Shown here: positions 12,056 through 24,420 of the stretch, piece by piece
How positions within the stretch are numbered: position 1 is the first letter of the stretch
Layout of the letters: each line of letters begins with the position of its first letter
Assembly (NCBI GenBank): GCA_012845835.1
Contig: JABAKD010000012.1
Coordinates: 9,847,973 to 9,911,972 of the forward strand
DNA length: 64,000 nt
DNA from: Undaria pinnatifida
Lineage: Eukaryota > Sar > Phaeophyceae > Laminariales > Alariaceae
Direction of reading: 5' to 3'
Position numbers and translations under genes: made by a program
Notes under the pieces: generated by a model
Databases searched by the model: none
What the model saw: only the letters and a program-made list of their open reading frames with translations
Told to the model about the DNA's origin: nothing

Positions 12056-13622
12056 GGGAGTTCAACGAGATGTTCACAGACGATACGTGCGGGAAACCCG
12101 GAAGCGTGAGAGTGCTGGCAGTGGAGCGGGGGGTGGGCGCAGGGGAGGTGGGATGGAGGCGGGGATGTGGGTAGGGGGGGCTGGGGGGCGGGGGCGGGGG
12201 GGGGCAGTTTATTGTGATGCCTCTTGCGCGTGCACACAACGGTCATGTCTTCACAAGAGATACACTGGGGCCACCTAGCGGTCCAAAACTACAAGTACAG
12301 TGCCGTGTATGACAGTGCATGTCACACACCCTTGGGCGAATTTCAATACCGTTTTTCTCTATACGCAGAAGATCTAGAGTGCGAACGCCGAGGGACGTGT
12401 CTATGGAATGATCTCGGCGAGATCGTCTTCCGAAGCCGCCCTTTTCGTTGCTTGTGCCCCCACTGGTTCTGGAGGAGATCGGTTCGGGAATGTATCCCAG
12501 GGTGTGTGTTTTTCACCGTCGTATCTGGTAGTATCGGTAGTAGCACTACTACTAGTCTAGTGACCAAGGTGGTGCGTGAATATATGTCCCTGATCAAGTC
12601 GGACATGCTTGACGAGTTGGGGCTAGAAGACCTTCGTTATCTTCCAGGCAGCCATTGATAGACGGGTATGGGTTTGCTATGAGTGCGAGGTGGGGTTATT
12701 GGCATCTCTACGTACCACGGAACGTGTCATTTGTCACGGTGGAAATCGTGCGGTGTGGTGTGGTGTGGTTGTGGTTTGGTGCGGTGTTGTGTGCTTCTGC
12801 GAGACTGGTTTTAACATTAAGAAAAGTAACGTTGTTATTCTGTTACACTTGTATTTGTATTGATAGTGTAATACGTTTTTTTAACCGTTTTCTACTCGTA
12901 CTTTTACTTTTTCTTTTGTTACCCGTACTTTTATTTCATTTTTTTATGAACTGTTTTTTTTTTATCCTAAGGAGGATCGGGAGTCCCCGGGGGGAAGAGA
13001 GTTTGTGATCCATGAAGCGGCCCGATAGACATCCGCCAACGTGAGCAGGCGCCTTGAGCAGCAAAAATGTAAGATGAGCTACGAAAATCTACCGTAAGAT
13101 CAGCTACGAACAGGCACAGCCTTATGAAGTACGGGCGAGGGCTGACCGCCGACACGGGGTTACGTTATTTTGGGAAGACATAGGCCTAAGTTCACACCGG
13201 GTCTGCAACAATATATCTGCAAACCCTTGGTATATGCCGGTATTGGTACCAGCCATGTGGTTGGGGGAGCGGGATGATGATATACACACCCTTGGCGTAT
13301 GCTACTTTCAGCGTCGGACATTTAGTTGGGGGGAATCACTCAAAATAGGCATGATATTAGTCGTGAGAACGTAAGACCCTCGCATCACCCCTACGGAGCA
13401 CGTCGGGTTTGCACCGACCAGGCAGGCATTGCTTGCACCAGGCACGGAGCGCCGTGAGAAGCTTGGCGAGTCGCATGAAGTGTGAAGGAGAAGGAGGGGG
13501 GGTGGGGGGGTATGTTTCTTTAGCCCCAGCCCTAATCCTACCCCTGGAGTCTGGAACCCCCACCCCACCCGAAAACTGGAACTAATCCATGTATTATGAT
13601 GACACCTTGGGAGGGATCCTAG
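12056..13622. other. Spacer after the coiled-coil gene; nothing firm
   Basis: No exon chain could be built. Two short open stretches look mildly coding (about 12,560-12,658, and 12,969-13,028 ending in TAG) but have no good splice partners. The sequence from about 12,830 to 12,965 is T-rich. Confidence 0.4.
13326..13490 (-). mobile_element. SINE-like element, antisense partial copy
   Basis: On the + strand it reads from a G run through ACCCTCGCATC, GGAGCACGTCGGGTTT, CAGGCATTGCTTGCACCA and GCGCCGTGAGAAGCTTGGCG, the reverse complement of the family body and tail. Confidence 0.8.
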
Positions 13623-14143
13623 GTGTGGACGGTTACAATGATATGTACAAGCTTTCTCTTTGTGGATGTGGTTGGCTTGACATCCCGAGGGCGTCTGACG
13701 CAAGTTGAAAAAGGAGACAAAACTCTTGAAAAACTAAAGACAATTAGCCGCCACGCTGCAAGATATCCGGAAAGTAACATCGACCGGCCCAGACGAGTTT
13801 ATAGCTTAAGTCTTACGATGTCCGCTTTGTTTACAATTTGAGGTCATTCGATATAGGGAGGGTGGTGTGAGTTTGAGTTGAGAATTAGGGGTGACCTTTT
13901 GGGGGGGGCTGCCCATTTTGGGTGAAAATAGGGACCGTCCTTTTTTGAAAGGGTGTTCCATTTGGGTGGAGGCATTTTTTATCATTTTTTTTGATTGATT
14001 GTGTTGACGGCGGTGTTTTTGTTTTTCAGTTTCACTCTCTGACGCTCCCCGGCGGGTTTTGATGCCTTTCGGGAGTACACGGCGCGAAGTATGCCACAAA
14101 GACCGTGTTGTGCATGCATCCACATTTTGGTGCGTGGAAAAAG
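13623..14143 (+). CDS. Candidate hypothetical gene fragment, two exons
   Basis: A possible exon ending at 13773 (GDKTLEKLKTISRHAARYPE, donor GTAACA) joins in correct phase to 14030-14143 (acceptor GTTTTTCAG; SLSDAPRRVLMPFGS then a Cys/His-bearing end FWCVEK; donor GTCACA). Phase agreement and the strong acceptor are the only support; the start and any further exons were not found. No family recognised. It could be a gene relic or chance. The coordinates give the open stretch, since the first exon's left edge is undetermined. Confidence 0.3.
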
Positions 14144-14524
14144 GTCACAAAGGAGATCGGGTGGGGGTGGTGGTCGAGCAAAGGGTGGGCGAGTGGGGAG
14201 GAGAGCGAAGGGTGGGTCGGGGGTCGGGGGGGGGGGGGGGGGGGAGGGGGAGGGGTTCTGAGGGATCGTGTCCGTCCAGGGGCAGGGGGGCGGGAGTGCT
14301 ATCAGGTACAAGTATCAGGTATCATTAGCCGGTACAGATGCCAAAAATGATCGTGAAGGGCCACGAGATGGGTTATGGTATTTCTGTCCAAGGGCGTTGA
14401 GGGGGGTGGGGGGTAAACATGCCTGTTTTGGTGGGCACCGCCTGAACGGGATTCGAAGGACAGCCGATGAGGCGTTTCAACTCCCGGTTTTCAGGAACAA
14501 TGTCGACGTGTCGAGACAGGAACG

Positions 14525-14780
14525 GGGAGGGGGTGTACTCGTGTCATGCGTCTCCGTAGTCTTGAGGCCATTGGTCCTCGCATCCTACAATGCCGGGACG
14601 GAGCACGTCGAGTTTTTCGCCGACCAGGCAGACATGGCGTGAACCAAAGAGCCGTGAGGTGTTCGGCGAGTCGCAGGAAAGGTGATCCACATCCTGCTAA
14701 GAACCACTTGTGAGACGGGGAGACGCACCTTGTGCGTTATTTCTTGCGTATGGGATGACAGCTTCGAACTATTTGTTTTT
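14525..14780 (-). mobile_element. SINE-like element, antisense near-complete copy
   Basis: Starts on the + strand with a G run and GTGTACTCG, then the reverse complement of the tail (CCTCGCATCCTACAATGCCG), the body (GTGAGGTGTTCGGCGAGTCG) and the head (GCACCTTGTGCG, GATGACAGC, TTGTTTTTCTGG). Confidence 0.85.
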
Positions 14781-14889
14781 CTGGAGGGGGGGGGGCGGGT
14801 TTTAGGGAAGATTGTGCCCCTGCATGTTGTTGTGTTGACGTCGCTGCTGTAGCCGACGTTGACGGCATTGCGGTTGCTGTTGCTGTTGT

Positions 14890-15050
14890 GGCAGTTGCGT
14901 GTGATGATTCATAAACAGGAAGGATCGTATCATAGCAGGGCTGCAGGACAGCACAGGGCTTGACATTCCTGTGTGTGATGGTTCATACACAGGAAGGGTC
15001 GTAGAAGGGGCGGCAGGCCAACAGGGAGTTTGGGATTCCCGTAGCAAGGA
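14890..15050 (+). repeat. Imperfect tandem repeat, about 75-bp unit
   Basis: The phrase GTGTGATG(A/G)TTCATA(A/C)ACAGGAAGG(A/G)TCGTA occurs at about 14898 and again at about 14973. The units are diverged but recognisable. Confidence 0.65.
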
Positions 15051-18000
15051 AGGCAGGCGAAACGCCACGGCTTTGTTAGAAGAGAGGGGGGAGGTGGACG
15101 GGTTACAACGAGAAAGGGAGGGGGAGGGGGGGGGGAGGATAGGGGAGAAGAGGGGAGCCGTGCTATGGTAGGGGAGATGCAGCACCCAACCGTTCTCAGG
15201 TTACTCGCAGGAGGTCTAAATATATACCTCACTCCAAGAAACTTGATGTCTTCGATGAAAGTTGCACGTGCAACCCAACCAACAACCCTCATCGGCTAGA
15301 CACATGGAAAACCTGTCGGTGTTTTCTTTTAAAGTAAATGTTGTTGCTTTTTTAAAGTACACGTAAAATGAGAAACAAAACAAAAACGTGCAGTTCCTCC
15401 GCCAGGCAAAGAACCATTCGGACCCATAAATACCCTCTCTGCCCTAGGGTGAGCCACACGGAGAAGGACGTGGGGGGGGGGAGAGATGGAGGGAGAGATG
15501 GAAGGGGAGGGGAAGTGATAGAGGGAGGTATGGACGGCGACAGGAAGGGAGCTATGGAGGGGGAGGGAGGTATGGACGGGGAGTGGAGGGGTGGGGGTGG
15601 GAGAGATGAAAGAGAGAGGGAAATGGAGTTACCTGGAATGGAAGAGGGTTGGGAGATATGGAGGCGGAGAGGGAGGGGGATGGGGAGAGATGGGTCGAGG
15701 GGATTATCAAATAGGAAGGGGGGGATGAGAGGGAGACAAGAGGATGGAGGGAAACGTACTGGCATTTTAGGGAGAGATAGTCACAGGCGGAGAAACGCGC
15801 AAATATGCAAGATATATGCCATGTAGGCGGAATGGCTCGGGACAGAGAAAGCAGAAAAAAGCACGGTCTACATTAGTGGGACTATTTTTAGGGCATTCAA
15901 GTACATACGTATTTCACTACTATAGCTGCCAGTCATGAAGGACTCCTTCCTTTTCTTCAAAGCGGACGGTGTAGGGTTAGACCGCACTTCTCCGACACGA
16001 CGCATGGGGTATATCGGTAGTGGTATCAATAGCAGCAATAGCAGCAGTAGCAGGAGGGAAGGTATAAAGCAGCACGACCTTTTTGAACGGGCTGGCTGCC
16101 CCCAAGCATGTTCATTTGTTCGCAGGAAACGTGCAGAAGACGCAAGTAGCTGTCCAGACTAAAAGAGCGGTGCACTGGAGATGGAAACTGGAGAGCAAGT
16201 GATTAGTGCACGAGTAAAGCTAACTCCTTTAGAACTGCACCCACCCACATAACTTACTGGGAGGGGGCAGGGGGGATAGCGGAGGGGGGGGGAGAGGGGG
16301 GTTGGCGGGGGGAGGGGGGGCAGGGGGGAGCAGGGGGGGAAGAGGGGAGGGAGGGGGGCGGGGGGGGGGAGAGGGGGAGGGAGAGGAGGAGGGGGATGGG
16401 GGCGGGTAGGAGAAGGGGAGAGTGAGGGGTGAGTGAAGTTTCCGAGCAGGATTTGTTTGAGCAGGAGTCGTGACGGGTGTGCACTGCGCTTCGGGGGCGT
16501 TGGAAGCAGTGGGCGGACAAAGTCAGAATAGGACCGTTTGGGATTTTATTTTCTCATTGAACAAATGACCCAACTCTAGTTTCGAGTAATTTCTCCCCCT
16601 CTAAAAGGAGGTGCAGATTTGTTCTATCGGGGTTATTGACCCGTTGTTTTTTGCGTTTTTCCGAGTGCCACATTTGTCGGAAAAGGAGTTGTGATGAAGG
16701 AGCCGGCAAACCTGACCCCGCTGGTGGAGGCGTTCGCCCGCAAGGAATGTTGTGAAATACCTTGTAGGAGGCCGTGTGTGATGGGGGGGAGGGTTGTTTG
16801 GTGTCGGTGGAAGTAGGAGAGGAGGTGTAGCAAGGGGTAGCAGAAAGGTCGGTGTCGGTGTTGATGGAGAGTCGAAGTTGGTTTCTGTACCATTGTAGTG
16901 GTGATAGTTTGAAGTAGTGGTAGGAGTGGCAGTAGCAGTAGCACTAGTGGTGGTGGTAGTAACCCTCGCGTGGTGGTGGAATGGCCGCAGCACGATTCGT
17001 GCCATGCACTTACGTTCTTGAGTTTTTCTGTAGTTGTTGCCGTTATTGTTGCCGTTATTGTTGCCGTTGTCGTCGTCGTTGTCCGTTATGTTGCTGTTGT
17101 CCTAGCTGTTTTTTGCTGTTCTCGTTTTCTTTGTTGCTGCGGTTAAGCTGTTGCTTCTGATGGTATGTGTTGATCGTTCATCATTCACTTACGCGATAGT
17201 GGCGGTGGTGACGGTTAAGCTGTTGCTTCTGATGGTATGTGTTGATCGTTCATCATTCACTTACGCGATAGTGGCGGTGGTGATGGGTCGGTTTCTTTGG
17301 TGGGCCGTTCAACCAGCATCCACTGAAAATACCGCAATTAATTATAGTGCCATTACTACTTCTATAGTGTTTGCTGCCGTAGTGGTAACAGTGTTAATAC
17401 TCACTGAACCTGACCTGCACGCCTACAAGTATGTTGCCTCCATGTTTGCCCTCTACAGAGGTTACCAGAGGTTTTTGCTGTAGCGGTCGACGAAAGAAGA
17501 CGCGCGCTGCGGCAGAGGCTCTTCGGTTGAATTGAGACCGTGGCTACAATTGAGGGGTAGTGTTTGGGGTCTATTTTTGCAGTGGGTCGGGGTTACTCAC
17601 ACGAGTGACGCCCCCCTCCCTATTCCTTTGCGGTCTTGAATATGTCGTGCTGTTTTTTGTTTTGCGATATGAAACCGCCATGGAACGGTTAAGCTACGCT
17701 GCGCCGAACAATTCGCCTGGAGCGTTGTTGTCAGTGAGGCGCAGAGTCACTCGTGCGAGTGGCTCAAACCCGGTGCTGAAATAGCGGGGGTCGTACGACA
17801 CTACAATTCCGCAGCCTAGGGTGGTTCCTCAGTTTACCGCGTCAGACGTGTGCTACCATAGAGGTAGCACTTTTTGGCTAAAATGTTTTTTTGGGTGGCG
17901 GACGGGGCTCCTTGTACCCCGAAATGGTTGAAATTTGAATGCTATTAAGTGTTTTGCCCCTTTTTTTCCCCCCCGTGTACGCCTGGGCCATGCTTTTTTT

Positions 18001-18579
18001 TCTTCACAATGGTTGGACTTGCGGTTTACTCGAATGAGCTTCTACGTGAGGTATACTTCGAAGTGTGATGGAATCACAAGATACCTCCTCGAGCTAGGAG
18101 CTTCTTCTCCCAGAAACACAACAAAAACATGCGAGTCGTTTTAAGGTAGCCCGCCCCTAACTTTCCCTGTAACAACATCGCCGGTTTTGAAACCAGCTCC
18201 CGGCCGCATTTCCTGAAGTACGGTGTCCCAAGTCGCTCCGACGTCATCGTTCGATAGTCCTCTGCGAGCGAGAAAAAATGTGAGGACTTACCTTCTTTTT
18301 TCTTCATTGCATCCTTCCTCGTGTTGAGCAGCCATGAAGCGTTCGTAAGAGAAAATCGCTGTTTTTGGGAGGGGGTTATCATCGTAGAATCAGTCAGGCG
18401 TGGACGCATGTGCCGGTAAGGGTGCACCGTTTTTTTTTTGCTGAGGGGCTCCTAACCCCTGCAGGAGCCCTATGATATGCCTCACCGAAAAACGTATTTG
18501 AGGAGAATAACGAACACTGTTTTCCAATGAACAATCCTATGGCATACAAGGGCTCCGCATGGGTAGCGCAGGGCAGCAC
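15051..18579. other. Non-coding stretch with purine-rich tracts
   Basis: No supported gene. It holds G/A-rich low-complexity tracts at 15,470-15,770 and 16,260-16,440, (GTTGCC)n-like sequence near 17,035-17,070 and the 72-bp tandem duplication listed separately. A short open stretch at 16,693-16,765 looks exon-like but has no partner. Confidence 0.5.
17140..17283 (+). repeat. Perfect tandem duplication, 72-bp unit
   Basis: Two copies (17140-17211 and 17212-17283), identical to the eye, starting CGGTTAAGCTGTTGCTTCTG. The lack of divergence points to a recent event. The unit is a multiple of three, so the reading frame stays open across it, but no gene is otherwise indicated. Confidence 0.95.
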
Positions 18580-19310
18580 TTCGACATGTTCGATTCAATA
18601 TTCGATAGAGAGTAAAAACCGATACCACACAGCACATAGTCTACGCGTGTAGAACGTAAAGTAATGCCAAGAGATCGATATAGACTAACAGTGAACTATT
18701 TACTACTTGTGTCGTTTCCTCCGTTTCTCCGTTTCTTGCGTGAATCCGATTCCGAGCTTCATCATTAAAATTTCGATTGGATAAATCCGAGCCCACGCAG
18801 ATTGACCCTCTATGCTGGCCACGAAGAGACGTTTCGAGTGCGTTTCTTGACGTTTCGACTCAACCAAGCATCCAGAGCCAGCAGAGGGATGGCCAAATGT
18901 TTGCTGCATGTTTTCTATGTAGCAATTGACAGAGGCGCGCACTGAGCCAGCTTCCGCTACTGCATGCATGATACCATAATATAATAGGCACGATCGGAGT
19001 ATCACACACAGCTTGCAAAGATGAATTTCGACAAAATCTTCGATCTCACAGCAGCTAGCTGCTGGAGTGCATTTTTATTTTTATAATATCTAGATCCGAG
19101 GCTCCCACGCAGACCGACTGTGTCTGTGTGTATAGTGATCGTGGAGAGACTTGCTGACGGTATTCTAGGCGTGAAACACGGTATCGCTGCCTTCGTCATT
19201 CAATTCCTCGACTGCTATTATAATAATGCTGCTACTTGCTGATGTAGACCACTCTTGTCTGGTCGATGGAATATCAGTAGTACGCGATAGCACTGAACAA
19301 AGAATTTGGC
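18580..19310 (+). repeat. Dispersed segment, copy 1 of a related pair
   Basis: Matches 22790-23420 in order and orientation: GTTCGATTCAATA, ATGCCAAGAG-TCGATATAGACT, TGAATCCGATTCCGAGCTTC, TCGTGGAGAGACTTGCTGAC and TGGCTGCCTTCGTCATTCAA-type landmarks (the last as CGCTGCCTTCG here). Both copies run on into the same satellite. No coding capacity was seen. Confidence 0.8.
19001..19055 (+). repeat. Short hairpin repeat, copy 3
   Basis: ATCACACACAGCTTGCAAAG then ATGAATTTCGAC and CGATCTCACAGC: same family as 649-710. Confidence 0.7.
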
Positions 19311-19489
19311 AGTTAAGAATTTCAGGCTCGATCGAGTTTTAGACGAAAATATTGACATAAAATTCTTGGAATGGCCTTGTTGTCTGATTGCTGGTCGCTT
19401 ATTGGCCGAATATCGTACGTGAAGTAACCGTCATCTGGGGACCACAGGGTCCATTCCCAGAATCATAATCCATTCACATATATACAACT

Positions 19490-19985
19490 CCGACAACCCG
19501 GAAACGAACACGGATATATCTATCACCAGGATTGATACCTCCCCGCACAGTGTGGAAATCCCCAATGCCACCGACCGGCCGATCTCTAATTGGCTGGGGT
19601 TCGTATGTTATTGGGCCAGCTCCACCCGGAGACGATAGGGTCCCATCCCCGGTCCAGGGGTCATTCCATATATATCCAAAAATGAGACAAACGGGGGAAG
19701 AAAACCGAGTTCTCTCGGGTCGACACCGCCCCCCACGGTGTGGAAACCCCAGTCCATTGGCTAGAATCGCTGATTGGTTCGGGCTCAACAACAGCGGCCC
19801 CCCATCCTAGTAGGAGGATGATAGAGGCTCTCACCAACCGATGGGGGGCAGTTCCGTCGCACACGGGGGAGATAGGGGGGGGGCATCCCCGGTTCAGAAA
19901 TCCTCCGAAAATCTCTACAGCCCCAACAACGCGGGAACTATAACGATGATCTCCGGGGTCGATATACCGCCAAATACCGTCTTCA
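19490..19985 (+). repeat. Satellite, units of roughly 150-190 bp
   Basis: About three diverged units, each with GGGTCGACACC/CCCCGCACGGTGTGG, CTGATTGG-T-GGGCTC, AGATAGGGTCCCATCCCCGG and CCATAT-TCTACA landmarks. Further units are at 23530-24420 and one isolated unit at about 20500-20585. Confidence 0.75.
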
Positions 19986-19994
19986 GTCAGTTCC

Positions 19995-20180
19995 TAGGGT
20001 CTGCTAGTACTTGTATGATTTTTTTTTCTATTTTCCTTTCCTTGCTTCCTCTTCTTGTGTTTTCTTGCTTTTCTTGTCTTTTCTTTTCTTTCCTTTCCTT
20101 TTTCGTTTTTTCGCTTTCTTGTCTTTTCTTTCCTTTCCTTTACCTTCTTTTCTTTTCTTTGTTTCTTTTTTCCAGTTGAC
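19995..20180 (+). repeat. T/C-rich microsatellite (TTTCC/TTTCT)n
   Basis: A run of CTTTCC/TTTTCTT repeats ending in TTTTTTCCAGTTGACTTGCG; a near-identical ending (TTTTTTCCAATTGACTTGCG) recurs at about 21441, so the two tracts are probably related copies. Confidence 0.8.
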
Positions 20181-22789
20181 TTGCGCCTGTCGTGCGTATG
20201 CGTAGTGATAGGTACTACGTGCAATATATACGTGGTAGTCCTTCTTGGCTGGCAAGCGGTATAGTCGGTTTTTCCAGGCGCGAGTAGTGAGACGTATGCA
20301 CCAGTATGGACCTGGCACATCGTAGGCTGTCTCCCTTTTTCACTTTTATATGTTTCTGGTGGAGGCATGAATTGCGTCAGCTGTAATATGTGCGTGGACT
20401 ACCTTTGGTTTGTTTGCGTTTTTCCCTGGGGTATTCCTCCAAGCTCGAGAGTGACTGGAGCCTGTCCGGTGACCACGGACTTGATTATGCGAGTTAATGT
20501 GAGAACAACAACAACAACCTCCCCGCACGGCGTGTCAACCCCGACTTTACATTGGCTTATTTCTCGAGATTGGCTGGTAGGCTTTGACCCAATAAGCCCA
20601 CAATTATTTTCTCGCATACCTCTCGCATACGGCAAACACTTGCAATGCGAGCGCAGTTCAATGAGTTATTTGCATGATAGGTCGCACAAAAAAACGATTT
20701 TGAGCGTAAATCAGGTTGGCGTGCCGAGCAAGCACGCTCAAAATGAGGATGAGAAGCACTTGAACAGCAACAACAGCACCAAACGCAATACAAATGGACG
20801 AATTAGAGCCAGTTGTATGCAGGATTCAGGCCCCCCCGGTTATAAGCACAATTAATTTCAAACAAAAATGGGGTGTTCAAAGAAAAACGACATAATAATA
20901 TGTGGAACTAAGACTAGCACGACTCGGGCATAATAAACAATCGTGGAAAAAAGCTCGAAATTAGGCCAAAACAATGCGTATTTGACTCACTGGCATAATG
21001 GTCGAATCATCATGGAGTACTTGCTGTGCCCGAATAATCACCTCTTTGTCGCTTATGCGGCACACCGAAAAAAATCGCTGAAAGGCTCCGGATTTATTCG
21101 CTTATTGAATCAGAAACGTAAGCTCGCTAATATTTTCGCGGGTTTTCTTGCATACTACTCGCGTAGGGCAAAAAATTGCCATGCAACCGCAACCGTAAGT
21201 CGTACCATGCGCTCGACCTCGGGATGAATCTATGCAGTTGGTGTCCAGAGCGTCACGATAAAGCCATTCGGGACAATAAGAAGAGCGGTCAAATCGCCAT
21301 GTCTCGGCATACCAACAGCCATATATATTGCCCACAACCGATAAGAGCAATGAGCGCCTGCTTCGGCTTGACACAGGGGGTGATCTTGAATCGGAATATA
21401 ATACCCCTTTTCTTTCTTCTCGTTCTGTTCTATCCTTTTCTTTTTTCCAATTGACTTGCGTCTGACGTTCGTATACGTTAGCGAAAGGTACCACGAGATA
21501 TTTGTGCAGAAGATCCCCATTTTTTATTATACTGCTATATCGTCGATTGCTGTGGCGCACAGGAGATACTGTCAAAAAGATCCCTAGTACTCTGTATCAT
21601 CGGTTGATTCCTGGCGAACACGACGAGACAACATTTTCAAGAAGATCCCAATATTTTATTATACTGTCATCATTTTATTGCTGGCGCACACGATGTATTG
21701 GCCAGTAACAACAGTAGTAGCCAGCGCAATTCTTGCAACCACACAACAAAGCGTTCGAAACACTACTACCTTGATAATCACACCTACCTTTAGAAGTGCA
21801 TCCACGTTTCGTTTGTGGGGATAAAAATACATGGAATTTGTGTGGGGTATTTATTATGCGGTCCTGAAAGATGGATGGTGGATCGTGGACCAATATATAA
21901 GGAACGGCTCTGTGCAGCGGCGATGAAAAAGACTGACAAAACATTGTTTTTCTGTACTGCGATTAAATATTATTTTTGAAAGCGACTCCGTTCGATGTGT
22001 TTGTTTTCTTTTTTTTTCATGGTCTGGCCTGTTTTTTTTTTTGTTGTTGTGTTCTCGTATCCGGTACGCTAGCATTCCACTTGCTTTATTATACCTTGAT
22101 TAATTGCGATTTTGTTTGGTTTACTCTGTCTCACAGTCTGTGACCACATAAAAGTAAGCTGTATCTCTCTAGGATGAAGAATCAGCACGGACACTGAGTG
22201 TAATGATGTTGGGTAGGGAACGGCCCCCCTGGAAGACAACGAACGCTCGGACAAAGGTAAGTAACCGTGAAATCCGAGATCGAAAAGCAACGACACAGCA
22301 GTCAGCCGTACGATGTGACAATAGGCAAAACGCTTCGAGGTGTGACCATGAAAAAAGTGTGGTGAGGACGGAATAAGAGGCCAATTTGGAAATGATGCCA
22401 ACTTGGAATAAGTGTTCTCCCATATGATGTTTTTTTTCACGCTCTACATATGCCAAGATCCAAGAATAGCTCGGGCGTATACCGCCCAAAATACAATTTT
22501 TTGCGCACTTCTCGCTTGCTTCGCCCAGCCCACGTAGCCGATCCCGGCCAGATGCGGAACGGATACAGCAGGGCGAGCGGCATTTGAACCGCCCCCCGAA
22601 GACGGCGCTCGAACGAAGCTATTTGACCGAGAATTCCAGTTCCGAGAATCGCATACTGAAGCCGAGACGGAAAAAACTCCTGACCGAATCCCAAAAAAGA
22701 GTAATATCATAGTCTAGTCTATATATTTACAAGAGCTCCGCATGAGTCCCGGCATTCGCCGGCACCCATGCTTCGGGTAGGGCAGGGCA
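20181..22789. other. Spacer with satellite debris; no gene supported
   Basis: Includes one satellite unit (20500-20585), a second T/C-rich end (21410-21465) and about 75-bp diverged tandem units at 21510-21700 (AAGATCCC, TATTATACTG, TGGCGCACA repeated). An 88-codon open frame on the minus strand at 22444-22710 has no recognisable domain and no splice partners. Confidence 0.5.
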
Positions 22790-23470
22790 GGACTTTGAAT
22801 TGTTCGATTCAATACTTGGTAGATAAAGTAAAAAAAGTCACCACACACAATCATAGTCTGTGCGTACAGTATGTAAGGCAATGCCAAGAGTTCGATATAG
22901 ACTTACAATCGTAACAATGTTCTACTATTAATACAACTAATAGCTACCGTTTTTTGAGTGAATCCGATTCCGAGCTTCATTCATCAGATTTCGATCGGAT
23001 AAATCCGAGCACACGCCGACAGACCCTTTAGTCTGGCGACGAAACGTGTCGAATGCGTTTCTTATGATACTTTTACTCAATCAAAAAAAGCATCCGAGCC
23101 AGTAAAGTGACTGACCATGTCCGCTGCGTGTTCTCTTCGTAGCCACTAAGAGGCGCGCACTGAGCCAGCTTCTGAAATATACAATGCATGATGTAATAGT
23201 ATCATCTAGATCCGAGCCTCCCAGATCGACTGTCTGTGTGTTGTCTAATCGTGGAGAGACTTGCTGACGTTGTTCCAGGCGCGAAACACGGTGGTATGGC
23301 TGCCTTCGTCATTCAACTCCTCGAATGCTATTGCAATGCTGCTGCTTGTTGCTAGCTGTGTAGATCGCCCACTTCTTGTACATACAGTACGCGACGACAG
23401 CAATCTTGGCAGTTATTAATTTCAGACTTGAGTTTTTAGAGACGAAAACAAAAACATGTCATTTTTGTCT
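22790..23470 (+). repeat. Dispersed segment, copy 2 of a related pair
   Basis: Diverged duplicate of 18580-19310 in the same orientation, about 4.2 kb away, again followed by the GTCGACACC satellite. The pair looks like one mobile or segmentally duplicated unit with the satellite as part of it. Confidence 0.8.
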
Positions 23471-23529
23471 GATCGCTCATTGGCCAGGATTCATACACAA
23501 AGTAGGGACCACCCGCGGGCACGATAGGG

Positions 23530-24420
23530 TCACATGCCGGGATCGGAAGTCATCCACACATCTACAACTCCGACAACCCGGGGACGAACATGGATATCAT
23601 CCGGGTTGATACCTTTCCGCACGGTGTTGAAATCCCAACCCCACCGGCCGATTTTCTGATTGGCCATGGTTCGTATGTTGAGCCAGCTCCACCTCGGGAG
23701 GATATAGGGTCCCATGCCCGGTCCAGAGGTCGTTACACATCTCTAAAACACCGGGGAAGCAAACCGAGCTTCCTCGGGTCGACACCACCCTGTACGGTGA
23801 GAAAATCCCAATCCCGTTGGCTAATCACTGATTGGTTCGAGCTCCACAGCGCCGTCCTAGGCGGATAGAGGCCCATCAATGGGGGACATTTCCGTCGCAC
23901 ACGGGGAAAATAGGGTCCTATCCCCGATTCATGAATCCCCCGAATCCCTACAGCTCCAAAAACGCGGGAACAATAACGATGACCTACCGTGTCGACACCA
24001 CTCCGCACGACGTGGAACCCCAACCATACTCGCTTACCGCTGATTGGCTGGGGCTCGGACATAAGGGCAACGCCACCATGGGGAGATATAGAATCCTGTG
24101 CCCGTTTCAGAAATCCTGACAAACCGGGGACGATAACAGATTTCTCCCGCGGGTCGACACAGCCCCGCACGATGGTACGACAATAATTCATTCACATTGG
24201 CTTATCGTTGATTGGCTGTGCAGCTCGTAAAGCCAGAGACACCCGGGGAGGAGATAGGCCAGCAAACGGGCGGGGAGCGTTCCGACGCACCCGATGAGGA
24301 CAGGGCTCCACCGCCGTTCCAGAAATCCTTCCATACCCCATCTACTCCAACAAATAGGGGACAAAAACCGACTTCTCCCGGGTCGACACCACACCGCACG
24401 ACCGTGGTGTGGAAGCCTTA
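23530..24420 (+). repeat. Satellite array, about five to six diverged units
   Basis: Units share CGGGTCGACACC, GCACGNNGTGGAA, CTGATTGGCTGGGGCTCG-like, CCGGGGAGGAGATAGG and CCATA-CTCTACA landmarks. Same family as 19490-19985. Confidence 0.75.

Noticed and set aside
12005-12120. Frame reading ALAIREFNEMFTDDTCGKPG
   Set aside because: Plausible peptide, but its phase does not match the donor at 11643, whereas the frame ending IEPWP does.
22437-22710. Minus-strand open frames of 85-88 codons
   Set aside because: No recognisable family, no partner exons, and the flanks are repeats.
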